Shown here: piece by piece, positions 53,761 to 62,332 of the stretch
Layout: each line of letters opens with the position of its first letter
How positions within the stretch are numbered: position 1 is the stretch's first letter
Origin: Sanguibacter hominis ATCC BAA-789
GTDB taxonomy: Bacteria > Actinomycetota > Actinomycetes > Actinomycetales > Cellulomonadaceae
NCBI RefSeq assembly: GCF_012396185.1
Contig: NZ_JAAXOW010000001.1
Location: forward strand, 806,001-870,000
Direction of reading: 5' to 3'
DNA length: 64,000 bases
Position numbers and translations under genes: made by a program
Notes under the pieces: model-generated
What the model saw: the letters and a program-made list of their open reading frames with translations, nothing else
What the model was told of the DNA's origin: nothing
The model's database searches: none

Positions 53761-54770
53761 CGCTGCGCTCCTTCGCGTGCGGGGGCGCACGTGGCGTTGC
53801 GCCCAGGGGTCCCGAGCACCTCGGGGTTGACGATGTTGCGCGGCGCGCGGTCGGAACAGACGTCGACGACGTTCTCGATCGTGCGGCGCTTGAGCTCGTC
53901 GTACGACTCCTCGGTGTACCAGGCGAGGTGCGGCGTGAGGACGACGTTGTCGAACGTGGTGAGCGGGTGGTCGGCGGGCAGGGGCTCGGCCTCGTGGCAG
54001 TCGATGCCCGCACCGCCGAGCGCTCCCGCGCGCAGCGCGTCGACGAGAGCGTCGGTGTCGATCACGCCGCCGCGCGCGGTGTTGACGATGATCGCGTCGC
54101 TGCGCATCCGGTCGAGCTGTGCGTATCCGATCATGCCGCGCGTCTCGTCGGTCAGCGGCGTGTGTATCGACAGCACCTGGCTGCGCTCGAGCAGCTCGTC
54201 GAGGCTCACGTGCGTCACGCCGCGGAACTCGGTCGCACCGTCGGGAGCCGCGGCGTCGTACCCGATCACCTCGTAGCCGAGGCCGGCCGCCTTGCGGGCG
54301 GTCGCCGTCCCGATGAGGCCAAGGCCGAGCACACCGAACACGCGGGCGCGCGTCTGGTAGAGCGGCCGGACGGCAGGAAGGTCGAACGCGCCCGCCCGGA
54401 GGCCGCGGTCGAGCCGCGGTATGCCCCGCGCGACGGCGAGCGTGAGCCCGATCGCGTGGTCGGACACGGACTCCGTGCCGTAGTCGGGGACGTTGCACAC
54501 GGCGATGCCGCGCGCGGTCGCTGCGGGGATGTCGACCGAGTCGACGCCGACGCCGTAGCGACCGATGACGCGCAGGCGCGGCAGCCGGTCCATCAGCTCG
54601 CCCGTGATGCGCGCGTACTGGACGAGGATGCCGTCGGCGTCCGCGCACGCCGCGACGATCGCGTCGTCGTCGAACGCCTGACGGATCGTCAGCGTCGCGC
54701 CCGCCGCGTCGGCGACCGCCTGCTCGGGGGCGAACGAGTCGTGGTCGCACTCGGTGGTGGTGATCTGCAC
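53757..54770 (-). CDS. D-isomer-specific 2-hydroxyacid dehydrogenase (C-terminal-binding-protein-like)
   Basis: This 337-residue enzyme has YGVGVDSVDIPAA, the NAD motif FGVLGLGLIGTATA, catalytic Arg in NTARGGVID, Glu in HEAEPLP and His in TPHLAWYTEES. It lies between kduD and the alcohol dehydrogenase in the uronate operon. It may reduce a keto acid or hydroxypyruvate formed in the pathway. The 41512 and 62329 genes are distant paralogues. Confidence 0.9.
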   Translation of the reverse strand: MQITTTECDHDSFAPEQAVADAAGATLTIRQAFDDDAIVAACADADGILVQYARITGELMDRLPRLRVIGRYGVGVDSVDIPAATARGIAVCNVPDYGTESVSDHAIGLTLAVARGIPRLDRGLRAGAFDLPAVRPLYQTRARVFGVLGLGLIGTATARKAAGLGYEVIGYDAAAPDGATEFRGVTHVSLDELLERSQVLSIHTPLTDETRGMIGYAQLDRMRSDAIIVNTARGGVIDTDALVDALRAGALGGAGIDCHEAEPLPADHPLTTFDNVVLTPHLAWYTEESYDELKRRTIENVVDVCSDRAPRNIVNPEVLGTPGRNATCAPAREGAQR

Positions 54771-54811
54771 GGTGGTTCTCCCGGTGCGTCGAGGCTGGGG
54801 TGGGCGGCCGG

Positions 54812-55597
54812 TCAGCGGGCGAGCCAGCCGCCGTCGACGGGCAGGATCGCCCCGTTGACGTACGACGCCGCGCGGGAGGCGAGGAACAGGACAGCGCCCG
54901 CGATGTCGTCGGCCTCAGCCCAGCGACCTGCAGGGATGCGGTCGAGGATCGCCTCGGAGCGGTCCGCGTCGTCGCGCAGCTGCTGCGTGTTCGCGGTCGC
55001 GACGTAGCCGGGGGCGACCGCGTTGACGTTGAGGCCCTTGCTCGCCCACTCGTTCGCGAGCGCCTTCGTAAGGCCCGCGATCGCGGACTTCGACGACGTG
55101 TAGCCCGGGACGTTGATACCGCCCTGGAACGAGAGCATCGACGCGGTGTTGATGATCTTGCCGCTGCCGCGCTCGATCATCGTCCGTCCGATCTCGCGCG
55201 ACAGCACCCACGCGGTACGCAGGTTGACGTCCATGACGTGGTCGAAGTCCTCGTCGGAGTGCTGTGCGGCGGGCGTGCGGCGGATCGTGCCACCGTTGTT
55301 GACGAGGATGTCGACAGGCAGGTCGGCGAGCCGTGCGGCAAGGGCCGTGACGGCGTCGCGGTCGGAGAAGTCTGCGCGGATGGGGGTGAGCTCGCGCCCC
55401 GCGCCCTCGACCGCGGTACGGACGTCCGACTCGCCGAGCTCCATGTTGTGCGAGACGCCGACGACGTCCGCGCCTGCTCTCGCGAGCATCGTGGCGATCG
55501 CGAGACCGATCCCCTGGCTCGCGCCTGTCACGACGGCGAGCTGCCCCTCCAGGGAGAAGAGGTCGGTGAGGTGTGCGGGGACGGTGCTGGTGCTCAT
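54812..55597 (-). CDS. kduD: 2-deoxy-D-gluconate 3-dehydrogenase (KduD)
   Basis: This 261-residue SDR reduces 2,5-diketo-3-deoxygluconate to 2-keto-3-deoxygluconate. It has VTGASQGIGLAIATMLA, DILVNNGGTIRRTPA, INTASMLSFQGGINVPGYTSSKSAIAG and the closing ILPVDGGWLAR, all characteristic of KduD. It is adjacent to IclR and kduI in one strand order. The pathway product feeds KdgK and Eda at 43.5-45.3 kb. Confidence 0.93.
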   Translation of the reverse strand: MSTSTVPAHLTDLFSLEGQLAVVTGASQGIGLAIATMLARAGADVVGVSHNMELGESDVRTAVEGAGRELTPIRADFSDRDAVTALAARLADLPVDILVNNGGTIRRTPAAQHSDEDFDHVMDVNLRTAWVLSREIGRTMIERGSGKIINTASMLSFQGGINVPGYTSSKSAIAGLTKALANEWASKGLNVNAVAPGYVATANTQQLRDDADRSEAILDRIPAGRWAEADDIAGAVLFLASRAASYVNGAILPVDGGWLAR

Positions 55598-55650
55598 GGT
55601 GTGTCTCTCGTTCGGGTCAGTCGGTCGCCCAGAGGCTGGGCGCCGGTGGT

Positions 55651-56421
55651 TCAGTGCGTGATGTGGCCGAGTGCCTCTGAGATGGCATCGGCGGTCGCGA
55701 TCGCGTGCGGCGCCATCGCCTCCATCTGCGCCTCGTCGTGCTCGACGGCGATCGAGGAGATCGAGAGGCCGTACTTGACCGTGCCTGTGTGGTCGCGGAT
55801 CGGGGCGGCGACGCAGACGACGCCGGGCACGTTCTCCTCACGGTCGCGCGCGTAGCCCTTGGCGCGGACGTCGGCAATCTCGGCGCGCAGCCCCTCGATC
55901 GTGGTGATGGTGTGCGCGGTACGCGCCGTCAGGCCTGCACGGGCGACGAAACGCTCGAGCTCCTCGTCGCTCCAGTCCGCGAGGACGACCTTGCCGATGC
56001 CCGACGAGTGCATCGGGATCGCGTGGCCCACCCGCGACGGCATCTGGTAGGGCTTGTCGGAGTCGCTCCGCACGAGGTAGACGATCTCGTCGCTCGCGAC
56101 GACGCCGACGTGGACCGTGCAGTGCACGAGCGCGACGAGCCTCTCGACGTGCGGGCGGGCGATCGAGGAGATGTCGATGTTCTCGAGAGCCCGGCCCGCA
56201 AGGGTGAGGATCTTGGGGCCGGGCTGGAACTGCCCGTCCGAGGACACGAGGATGAACTGGCGCTCCTGGAGCGTCGCCAGGATCCTGTGCGCCGTCGCCT
56301 TCGCGAGCCCGGTCGCCTCGACCACGTCCGTGAACCGAGAGTGCGTGAGCGCGGCCTCGAGGACGAGGAGAGTCTTCTCGCTCGCGCTCGCGCTCGCGGT
56401 GCGCGTGGTCGGCTCGGTCAT
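55651..56421 (-). CDS. IclR-family regulator of the uronate operon
   Basis: This 256-residue protein has a winged helix (RFTDVVEATGLAKATAHRILATLQERQF) and an effector domain (HVGVVASDEIVYLVRSDS, HSSGIGKVVLA, ENVPGVVCVAAPI). It is encoded inside the kdu/TRAP operon, with CAGGGGA before the ATG. It is a KdgR-like candidate that would bind the TGGAACTCAGTTCCA palindrome at 60365-60379. Confidence 0.93.
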   Translation of the reverse strand: MTEPTTRTASASASEKTLLVLEAALTHSRFTDVVEATGLAKATAHRILATLQERQFILVSSDGQFQPGPKILTLAGRALENIDISSIARPHVERLVALVHCTVHVGVVASDEIVYLVRSDSDKPYQMPSRVGHAIPMHSSGIGKVVLADWSDEELERFVARAGLTARTAHTITTIEGLRAEIADVRAKGYARDREENVPGVVCVAAPIRDHTGTVKYGLSISSIAVEHDEAQMEAMAPHAIATADAISEALGHITH

Positions 56422-56447
56422 GTCGTTCCCCTGTCTCGTCGCGCAGA

Positions 56448-57281
56448 TCAGCGCATGTCGGTGACGGCGAAGCCGTCCATGTCGTCGAACGACTGATTCT
56501 CCCCGGCCATGCCCCAGACGAAGGAGTAGGACGCGGTCCCGACCCCCGAGTGCACGGACCAGCTCGGCGCGATGGTCGCCTCGCGGTTGCCGACGACGAG
56601 GTGACGCGTCTCGGTCGGCTCCCCCATGAGGTGGATGACGCGGGCGTCCTCGGGAAGGTCGAAGTAGAGGTAGGCCTCCATGCGCCGGTCGTGCGTGTGC
56701 GCGGGCATGGTGTTCCACATGCTGCCGGGGTGCAGCGTGGTGACGCCCATGACGATCTGGCAGGACTGGACGCCGTTCTCGTGGATGTACTGGTTGAGCG
56801 TGCGCCGGTTCGAGGTGAGCGCGTCGCCGAGCTCGCGGACGTTGCCGTGGCCTGCCTCGACGAGCGTCGTCGGGTACGCCGTGTGTGCGGGTGCGCTCAT
56901 GACGTAGAACGCTGCGGGAGCCTCGGCGCCTTCGTCCGACGCGAAGGAGACGTCCTTGACGCCGCGCCCGAGGTAGAGGCACGAGCCCTTCGTGAGCGTG
57001 TACGTGGTCCCGTCCGCGGTGATCGTCCCGGTCCCGCCCACGTTGATGACCCCGGCCTCGCGGTGCTCGAGGAAGTACTCGGACCGGATCTCGGGGAACG
57101 TCGGCAGGTCGAGAGGCTTGCTGGTCGGGCTGACTCCCAGGAGGACGACGCGGTCCTGGTGGGTGTAGACGGCGCCGACAGCGTCGTCCCGGAAGAGGTC
57201 CTGGACGAGGTAGCGCGAGCGCAGCTCTGCCGTGTCCATCCCGGGCACGTGCTCGGGGCTGGTGGCGTAACGCTGTTCCAT
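56448..57281 (-). CDS. kduI: 5-keto-4-deoxyuronate isomerase (KduI)
   Basis: This 277-residue cupin enzyme isomerises 5-keto-4-deoxyuronate, the product of unsaturated oligouronide breakdown, to 2,5-diketo-3-deoxygluconate. Family segments are RYLVQDLF, VLLGVSPTSKPLDLP, EYFLEHREAGVINVGG, CLYLGRGVKDVSFAS, the metal site HTHDRRMEAYLYFDLPE, and WSVHSGVGTASYSFVWGMAGEN. Full length. Its 5' region contains an unusual AT-rich palindrome. Confidence 0.97.
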   Translation of the reverse strand: MEQRYATSPEHVPGMDTAELRSRYLVQDLFRDDAVGAVYTHQDRVVLLGVSPTSKPLDLPTFPEIRSEYFLEHREAGVINVGGTGTITADGTTYTLTKGSCLYLGRGVKDVSFASDEGAEAPAAFYVMSAPAHTAYPTTLVEAGHGNVRELGDALTSNRRTLNQYIHENGVQSCQIVMGVTTLHPGSMWNTMPAHTHDRRMEAYLYFDLPEDARVIHLMGEPTETRHLVVGNREATIAPSWSVHSGVGTASYSFVWGMAGENQSFDDMDGFAVTDMR

Positions 57282-57293
57282 GAGGTTTCTTCT

Positions 57294-57305
57294 CCTATAT
57301 ATAGG
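57294..57305. promoter_or_regulatory. AT-rich palindrome at the kduI Shine-Dalgarno
   Basis: CCTATATATAGG is a perfect 12-bp palindrome in a G+C-rich setting, 12 nt upstream of the kduI ATG. It includes the AGG of the ribosome-binding site, and an upstream CTCC could pair with it in RNA. It may be a -10 box, a protein site or a translation-control hairpin. Confidence 0.45.
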
Positions 57306-57369
57306 GAGGACTTGCGAGGTGGCCCGGGTGCCGGCCCGCTCGGGGGGACGGGCGCGGCACCCGGACGGG

Positions 57370-58674
57370 TCAGAGGAGTCCGAGCGCCGTCGGCAGCCAG
57401 GTGGAGAGCTGCGGGACGAATGCGACGACGATCAGCACGACGACGAGGGCGAGGAAGAACGGGACGAGCCGCCTGATCACGTCCTCGATCCTGAGGTTCG
57501 CGACCTTCGCGCCGACGAACAGCACGGGGCCTACCGGGGGTGTGATCGTGCCGATGCTCAGCGCGAAGCACATGATGATGCCGAAGTGGATCGGGTCCAT
57601 CCCGAAGCTCGTGACGATGGGCAGGAAGATCGGCACGAAGATCAGCACTGCGGGGGTCGGGTCCATGAAGCACCCGATGACCAGGAGCATCAGGAGGATG
57701 AGCAGGACCAGGACGATGGAGTTGTCGGAGACGGAGAACATCGCGTCGGCAACCATCTGCGGGATCTTGGCGAAGCTCATCACCCAGCCCATGATCGAGC
57801 TGACTCCGACGAGGAACATGACGATCGCGGTCGTCCGGGCGGAGTCGAGCAGGATCGGGAAGAGGTCCTTGACCTTGATGCTCCGGTAGATGAACGACAG
57901 CACCAGCGCGTAGACGACTGCGATGCACGACGCCTCGGTCGGGGTGAAGATGCCACCCAGGATTCCGCCGATCACGACGACGATGAGCAGGAGCGACGGG
58001 ATCGCATCGACGACGACGAGCGTTCGTGTCTTCATCGGGACGCGCTCGGTGAGCTTGAGCTCGGAGCGCTTGCGTGCGTAGAGGTAGACGATGATCATGC
58101 ACGCGAGCGCCCAGAGGATGCCGGGGATGTAGCCGGCGACGAACATCGCGGCGATCGACGTGCTCGAGACGAGCGAGTAGACGATCATCAGGTTGCTCGG
58201 GGGGATCAGCATCCCGGACGGCGCCGACGCGATGTTCGTGGCTGCGGCGAAGTTCCTGTCGTAGCCCTCCTTCGCCTGGAGCGGGCCCATCGTCGAGCCC
58301 ACGGCCGCGACCGCTGCGACGGCCGAGCCGGAGACTGCTCCGAAGAGGGCGTTGGCGGCGACGTTCGTCTGGGCGAGCGATCCGGGCATGCGTCCGACGA
58401 GCACCTTCGCGGCGTTGATGAGCTTGAGTGCGATTCCGCCGTTGTTCATGATGACGCCGGCTAGCACGAAGAATGGTATGGCGAGCAACGAGAAGTTGTT
58501 GATGCCGCGGAACATCTGTTGCGCGGACGTGAGCATGCCGTTCTCGAACCCGAGCGCCGAGACCATGGCGAGCGCCGACGAGAGGCCGACGGCGACGGAG
58601 ATCGGCGCGCCTGCGAGCAGCAGGACGACGAGACCCACGACGAGGACGAGCCCTGCGAGAGCTGCGGTTTCCAT
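57370..58674 (-). CDS. dctM: TRAP transporter large permease (DctM)
   Basis: This 434-residue membrane protein has about 12 helices. Family segments are NFSLLAIPFFVLAGVIMNNGGIA, GAVSGSAVAAVAAVGSTMGP, SAPSGMLIPPSNLMIVY, IGGIFTP and GTITPPVGPVLF. It is the ion-coupled transport subunit of a three-part uptake system for acidic substrates. It follows dctQ by 12 bp, upstream of kduI, which points to uronates as substrate. Confidence 0.95.
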   Translation of the reverse strand: METAALAGLVLVVGLVVLLLAGAPISVAVGLSSALAMVSALGFENGMLTSAQQMFRGINNFSLLAIPFFVLAGVIMNNGGIALKLINAAKVLVGRMPGSLAQTNVAANALFGAVSGSAVAAVAAVGSTMGPLQAKEGYDRNFAAATNIASAPSGMLIPPSNLMIVYSLVSSTSIAAMFVAGYIPGILWALACMIIVYLYARKRSELKLTERVPMKTRTLVVVDAIPSLLLIVVVIGGILGGIFTPTEASCIAVVYALVLSFIYRSIKVKDLFPILLDSARTTAIVMFLVGVSSIMGWVMSFAKIPQMVADAMFSVSDNSIVLVLLILLMLLVIGCFMDPTPAVLIFVPIFLPIVTSFGMDPIHFGIIMCFALSIGTITPPVGPVLFVGAKVANLRIEDVIRRLVPFFLALVVVLIVVAFVPQLSTWLPTALGLL

Positions 58675-58686
58675 CTGCGACCCTCC

Positions 58687-59193
58687 TTACAGGACGTCCG
58701 GCTCGGTGTCCGTGAGCACGCCGGACTCGGCACGCCGCAGGATCGCGACCAGATGGTAGAGCGTGTAGAAGATGATGAGCACGCCCGAGACCGGCAGTGC
58801 GGTGTAGAGCCAGCCCACGTTGACGGGGAGCCCTGTGAGGTTCTGGTCCCACGCGAGCGCCGAGACCTTGTACCCGCCGTAGACGAGCACGAGCGCCGCG
58901 AACAGGAGGATGGCGACCTGCACGAGGACGCCGACCCAGTGCTGGAGCTCGCGAGGCAGCTTGGCCACGGCGAAGTCCACGAAGATGTGGCCGCGTTCGC
59001 CGAACACGAGGGCGGACCCGAAGAGCCCGAGCCAGATGAAGAGGTACTTCGCGAGCTCTTCCGACCAGCCGCTCGGGCTGTCGAGCACCTGTCGCGTGAA
59101 CACCTGCCAGGTCACATCGACGACGAGCGCACCGAACAGGATGACGCAGAACCACGCGAGCGCCCTGTCCAGGCCTGTCTTGATCTTGTTCAT
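58687..59193 (-). CDS. dctQ: TRAP transporter small permease (DctQ)
   Basis: This 168-residue protein has four helices typical of DctQ, including ALAWFCVILFGALVVDVTWQVFTRQV, KYLFIWLGLFGSALVFGERGHI and VQVAILLFAALVLVYGGYKV. The WxEE(L/V)AxYxFIW-like motif appears as WSEELAKYLFIW. The ATG follows GAGGA. It pairs with DctM. Confidence 0.95.
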   Translation of the reverse strand: MNKIKTGLDRALAWFCVILFGALVVDVTWQVFTRQVLDSPSGWSEELAKYLFIWLGLFGSALVFGERGHIFVDFAVAKLPRELQHWVGVLVQVAILLFAALVLVYGGYKVSALAWDQNLTGLPVNVGWLYTALPVSGVLIIFYTLYHLVAILRRAESGVLTDTEPDVL

Positions 59194-59224
59194 GGTGTAG
59201 TCCTCAGATCCGCCCCCGTGAGGG

Positions 59225-60226
59225 TCACTTGGCCGCGGCGCGGATCTTCTCGTAGATGCCCTTGACGGTGTCGTTCGAGAGCTTCTCGGTGATCAGCGGC
59301 TCGAGCGCGGTGCGGAACGCCTCGGCGTCGACCTCGTTGAACTCTGCGCCAGCCTTCTTGGCGATGTCGATCGAGCGGGTCACCTCGTCGTCCCAGTAGC
59401 CGGCCTCGGCGGTGAGGGCCGTCTGGACCTCTTCCTTGAACGCGGCTCGGTCGGCCTCGGACATGCCTTCGAGGATCTTCGGGTTCGTGATGAGGAAGTC
59501 CGGGAACATCAGGTGACGCGTGTACGAGTAGTACTTGGCGATCTCGGCGTGCTTGAGGTTCGCGTAGATCGACTCGTTGTTCTCGGCGCCGTCGAGGACG
59601 CCGGACTGGATGGCGGTGTAGACCTCGCCCTGACCCATCGGGGTGCCGGAGCCACCCATGAGCTCCATCATCCGCAGGTTGGTGTCGGACTCGATGACCC
59701 GGATCTTCATCCCGGCCAGGTCGGCAGGCGTGTTGATCGGCTTCTCGGAGTTGTAGACGGAGCGGATGCCGCCGTGGAAGCCCGCGACGACCTCGATGTT
59801 GGAGCTCTTGAGGGTCTCGAAGATCTCGCCGGAGATCTCCGGGTTGTTGACGGTCTCGCGCTGGTGGTCCTTGCTGTCGAACGTGAACGGCAGGTTGAAG
59901 ACCACGAAGTCTGGGTTGAAGTTCTCGAGCAGCGAGCCGGCGACCATCGCGAAGTCGACCGAGCCTGCCTGGACCAGCTCGAGCGTGTCCTTCTGGGTGC
60001 CGAGCGTCTCGTTCGGGAACACCTCGAGGTCGTAGCGGCCGTCGGTGCGCTCCTTGAGGCGGTCACCGAGCTCCGAGATGGCCTTGTACTGCGGGTGGGT
60101 CTCGGTCTGGTTGAACGCGACCTTGAAGACCTTCGTGCTGCCCTCGTCATCCGAGCTGCAGGCGGTCAGACCGAGAACCCCCATGGCTCCGATCGCGAGA
60201 ATCGAAACGACCTTGTTTCGCTTCAT
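59225..60226 (-). CDS. dctP: TRAP transporter substrate-binding lipoprotein (DctP)
   Basis: This 333-residue protein has a signal peptide and lipobox VLGLTAC, so it is tethered to the outer face of the membrane, as expected in a Gram-positive. DctP features are VAFNQTETHPQYKAISELGDRLKERTDGRYDLEVFPNETLGTQKDTLE, the substrate-carboxylate Arg region GMKIRVIESDTNLRMM, and GGSGTPMGQGEVYTAIQSGVLDGAENN. Its close likeness to known sugar-acid binders, and the kdu genes downstream, suggest glucuronate, galacturonate or unsaturated uronates. RBS GAGGAG. Confidence 0.95.
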   Translation of the reverse strand: MKRNKVVSILAIGAMGVLGLTACSSDDEGSTKVFKVAFNQTETHPQYKAISELGDRLKERTDGRYDLEVFPNETLGTQKDTLELVQAGSVDFAMVAGSLLENFNPDFVVFNLPFTFDSKDHQRETVNNPEISGEIFETLKSSNIEVVAGFHGGIRSVYNSEKPINTPADLAGMKIRVIESDTNLRMMELMGGSGTPMGQGEVYTAIQSGVLDGAENNESIYANLKHAEIAKYYSYTRHLMFPDFLITNPKILEGMSEADRAAFKEEVQTALTAEAGYWDDEVTRSIDIAKKAGAEFNEVDAEAFRTALEPLITEKLSNDTVKGIYEKIRAAAK

Positions 60227-60364
60227 GAGGTGGCTCCTCTCGAGGGCTGACGCTGGTGGGCCGCAAAAGTGCTGGGGGCCGGTCCGATGCTCGACATCGA
60301 GCGGAGGTGATCGAACGACCTTGTTGCGATCCCACACCGTCACCCGCGACGATGTGATTCAGAA

Positions 60365-60379
60365 TGGAACTCAGTTCCA
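60365..60379. promoter_or_regulatory. Palindromic operator between the TRAP/kdu operon and the DUF4862 gene
   Basis: TGGAACTCAGTTCCA is a perfect 15-bp palindrome in the divergent gap, and a second half-like site, GGAACTAG, lies at 60386-60393. It is a likely IclR-family site coordinating both directions. Confidence 0.55.
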
Positions 60380-60448
60380 GTGGACGGAACTAGTAAGCCA
60401 TGGTCTTCCGAGCAAGTCAACCCACAGCATCTCGAGGAAGAGAGTCCG

Positions 60449-61465
60449 ATGACTGACAACCGTGCCACTGCGCCCCGCACCCACCTCACGCTGGGCTCGT
60501 ACGCGTTAGCACCCCACCCCGGGCAGGACGAGGCCACGTTCTATGCCGCTCTGCGTGACGTCACGTTCGACGCGTACGAGCTGCCCGTCCCCACCTCGGA
60601 CGCGGCTGCGCACGTCACGTCCTGGATCCTGAAGCACCTCCCCGACGACCGGGACGTCGTCCTCACAGCTATCCCGAGCACGATGCGTCGGCTGGGCGAG
60701 AGCCCGGGGTACGGGCTCGCGTCCAGCGACGACGAGGGCCGTCAGGCGGCCCTGACCGACCTCGCGGTCGTGGGCGAGCTGGCGCAGCGGCTCGCCGACG
60801 CGTCCGGCCGTCGGCGAGTCGTGGCGGTCGAGGTCCACTCGGCGCCAGGTCCCGACGGCGGGAACGCTCGCGGGGGCGCTCCGGGCTCGTCGGAAGCACT
60901 CGCGAGCTCGCTCGCGGACATTGCGGGGTGGGGCACGGGAGCGCGGATCGTCGTCGAGCACTGCGACAGGCTCGTCTCGGGGCAGCGCCCGGAGAAGGGC
61001 TTCTTCTCGATCGCGGACGAGATCGCGGCTGTGCGCCGCGCCGTCGACCTGGGCCTGCCTGCGGCCGACGACGGCGGCTCACCTCTCGGGGTCGCGCTCA
61101 ACTGGGGGCGGTCGGCAATCGAGGCGCGCGACGCTGCGGCGCCCGTCGCGCACGCCCGGGCAGCCGCGGCTGCGGGTGTGCTGCGGGGCGTGATGCTGTC
61201 GGGGGCGACGCCCGAGGCGAGCGAGTGGGGCGAGCCGTGGACGGACGCTCACATCCCGCCGCGGGGTGCGGCCGCTGCGCTCGCAGCGTCGGCCACGTCC
61301 GCGCTCGACGTCGAGCAGGCCCGAGCGACGTTCGCGGCTGCGGCCGGAGGCCTCGACTTCGTCGGGGCGAAGGTCTCGGCACGCCCGCTCCGCGCGAGCG
61401 TCACCGACCGGGTGGCCCTCGCCGAGGCGACGCTCGCTCTCGTGCGCACAGCGTACGGAGCCTAA
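60449..61465 (+). CDS. DUF4862-like protein, possible TIM-barrel
   Basis: This 338-residue cytosolic protein starts at ATG 60449 after GAGGAAGAGAG. Alternating strands and helices (HLTLGSYALAP, RDVVLTAIPSTMRRLG, RVVAVEVHSAPG, ARIVVEHCDRLVSGQRPEKGFFSIADEIAAV, LGVALNWGRSAIE, VMLSGATPE) fit a xylose-isomerase-like or sugar-epimerase TIM barrel. His/Glu/Asp residues at strand ends could hold a metal. I believe it belongs to DUF4862, which has no assigned activity. It is divergent from the uronate TRAP operon and probably works on the same substrate. Confidence 0.75.
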   Translation: MTDNRATAPRTHLTLGSYALAPHPGQDEATFYAALRDVTFDAYELPVPTSDAAAHVTSWILKHLPDDRDVVLTAIPSTMRRLGESPGYGLASSDDEGRQAALTDLAVVGELAQRLADASGRRRVVAVEVHSAPGPDGGNARGGAPGSSEALASSLADIAGWGTGARIVVEHCDRLVSGQRPEKGFFSIADEIAAVRRAVDLGLPAADDGGSPLGVALNWGRSAIEARDAAAPVAHARAAAAAGVLRGVMLSGATPEASEWGEPWTDAHIPPRGAAAALAASATSALDVEQARATFAAAAGGLDFVGAKVSARPLRASVTDRVALAEATLALVRTAYGA

Positions 61466-61549
61466 AACCATGCGAGGCGCGGCGACCAGGCATCTCCGGC
61501 TGCGGTCGCCGCGCGTCTGCCCTGGTCCGGGCCCCACAGCGCCTGGGCC

Positions 61550-62332
61550 TCAGCTCGAGACGAGCCCGGAGAGCTCCGGCGCCGGGTCGCGCAGCAGCTG
61601 CGCCAGGCGGGTCAACGACTCGCTGACTGCCGCTCGCTTCGTCGGGTCGGCATATCTGTCGAGCATCGACACGCCGACAGCGCAGGGCCGCGTGCCTGCG
61701 ACGCCGGGAACGGCGACAGCAAGGCCCACGACGTGCTCGAACGTCCGTCCGTCGTCGACCCCGTAGCCGCGCTGCCGCGTGCGTTCGAGCTCTTCCTCGA
61801 GGACGCGCTCGACCACGGAACCGTCGGACGCCTCGGCGACTGCCCGGACAGCCTCCGCGCGTCCAGCATCGTCGAGCGCGGCAAGCATCACCTGACCGAC
61901 GGCGGTCGTCGTGGCAGGCAAGCGGTCCCCGACGGAGGCTGAGACGCGCAACGGTGCCGTGCCATCGTGCCGCGCGAGGTACAGGACGGCGGGGACGCGC
62001 CGACCGGAGGTCACCATCTCGTCGAGCACGGCGAGCTGCACGACCTCCTCGCGGAGCACCGGGTCCCGCCGGCACACGGTGACGAACTCACGCACCGGCT
62101 CGAACTGACGGACGTACGCTCCGCCCAGCGCGACGGCCGAGCGCCCGAGGCGCATCCCGCCGTCGGCCCGCTCGATGTAGCCCGCGCCCTCGAGCTCCGC
62201 GCACAGCGCAGACGTCGAGGACTTGGGCGCACCCAGCGCCCGGGACAGCTCGCTCAGGGTGCGCGCCTCGCCGCGCGAGGCGGCGAGGATCTCGAGCAGC
62301 GCGATCGCACGCGCGACCGCCGGGACGCTCAC
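61550..62332 (-). CDS. IclR-family transcriptional regulator
   Basis: The gene encodes 260 residues from a GTG that overlaps the upstream stop (GTGA). The winged helix is RTLSELSRALGAPKSSTSALCAELEGAGYI and the effector domain includes LAVLDEMVTSGRRVPAVLYLA and TTTAVGQVMLAAL. It is the second gene after the hydroxyacid dehydrogenase, and may bind the inverted repeat at 63370-63404. Confidence 0.92.
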   Translation of the reverse strand: MSVPAVARAIALLEILAASRGEARTLSELSRALGAPKSSTSALCAELEGAGYIERADGGMRLGRSAVALGGAYVRQFEPVREFVTVCRRDPVLREEVVQLAVLDEMVTSGRRVPAVLYLARHDGTAPLRVSASVGDRLPATTTAVGQVMLAALDDAGRAEAVRAVAEASDGSVVERVLEEELERTRQRGYGVDDGRTFEHVVGLAVAVPGVAGTRPCAVGVSMLDRYADPTKRAAVSESLTRLAQLLRDPAPELSGLVSS

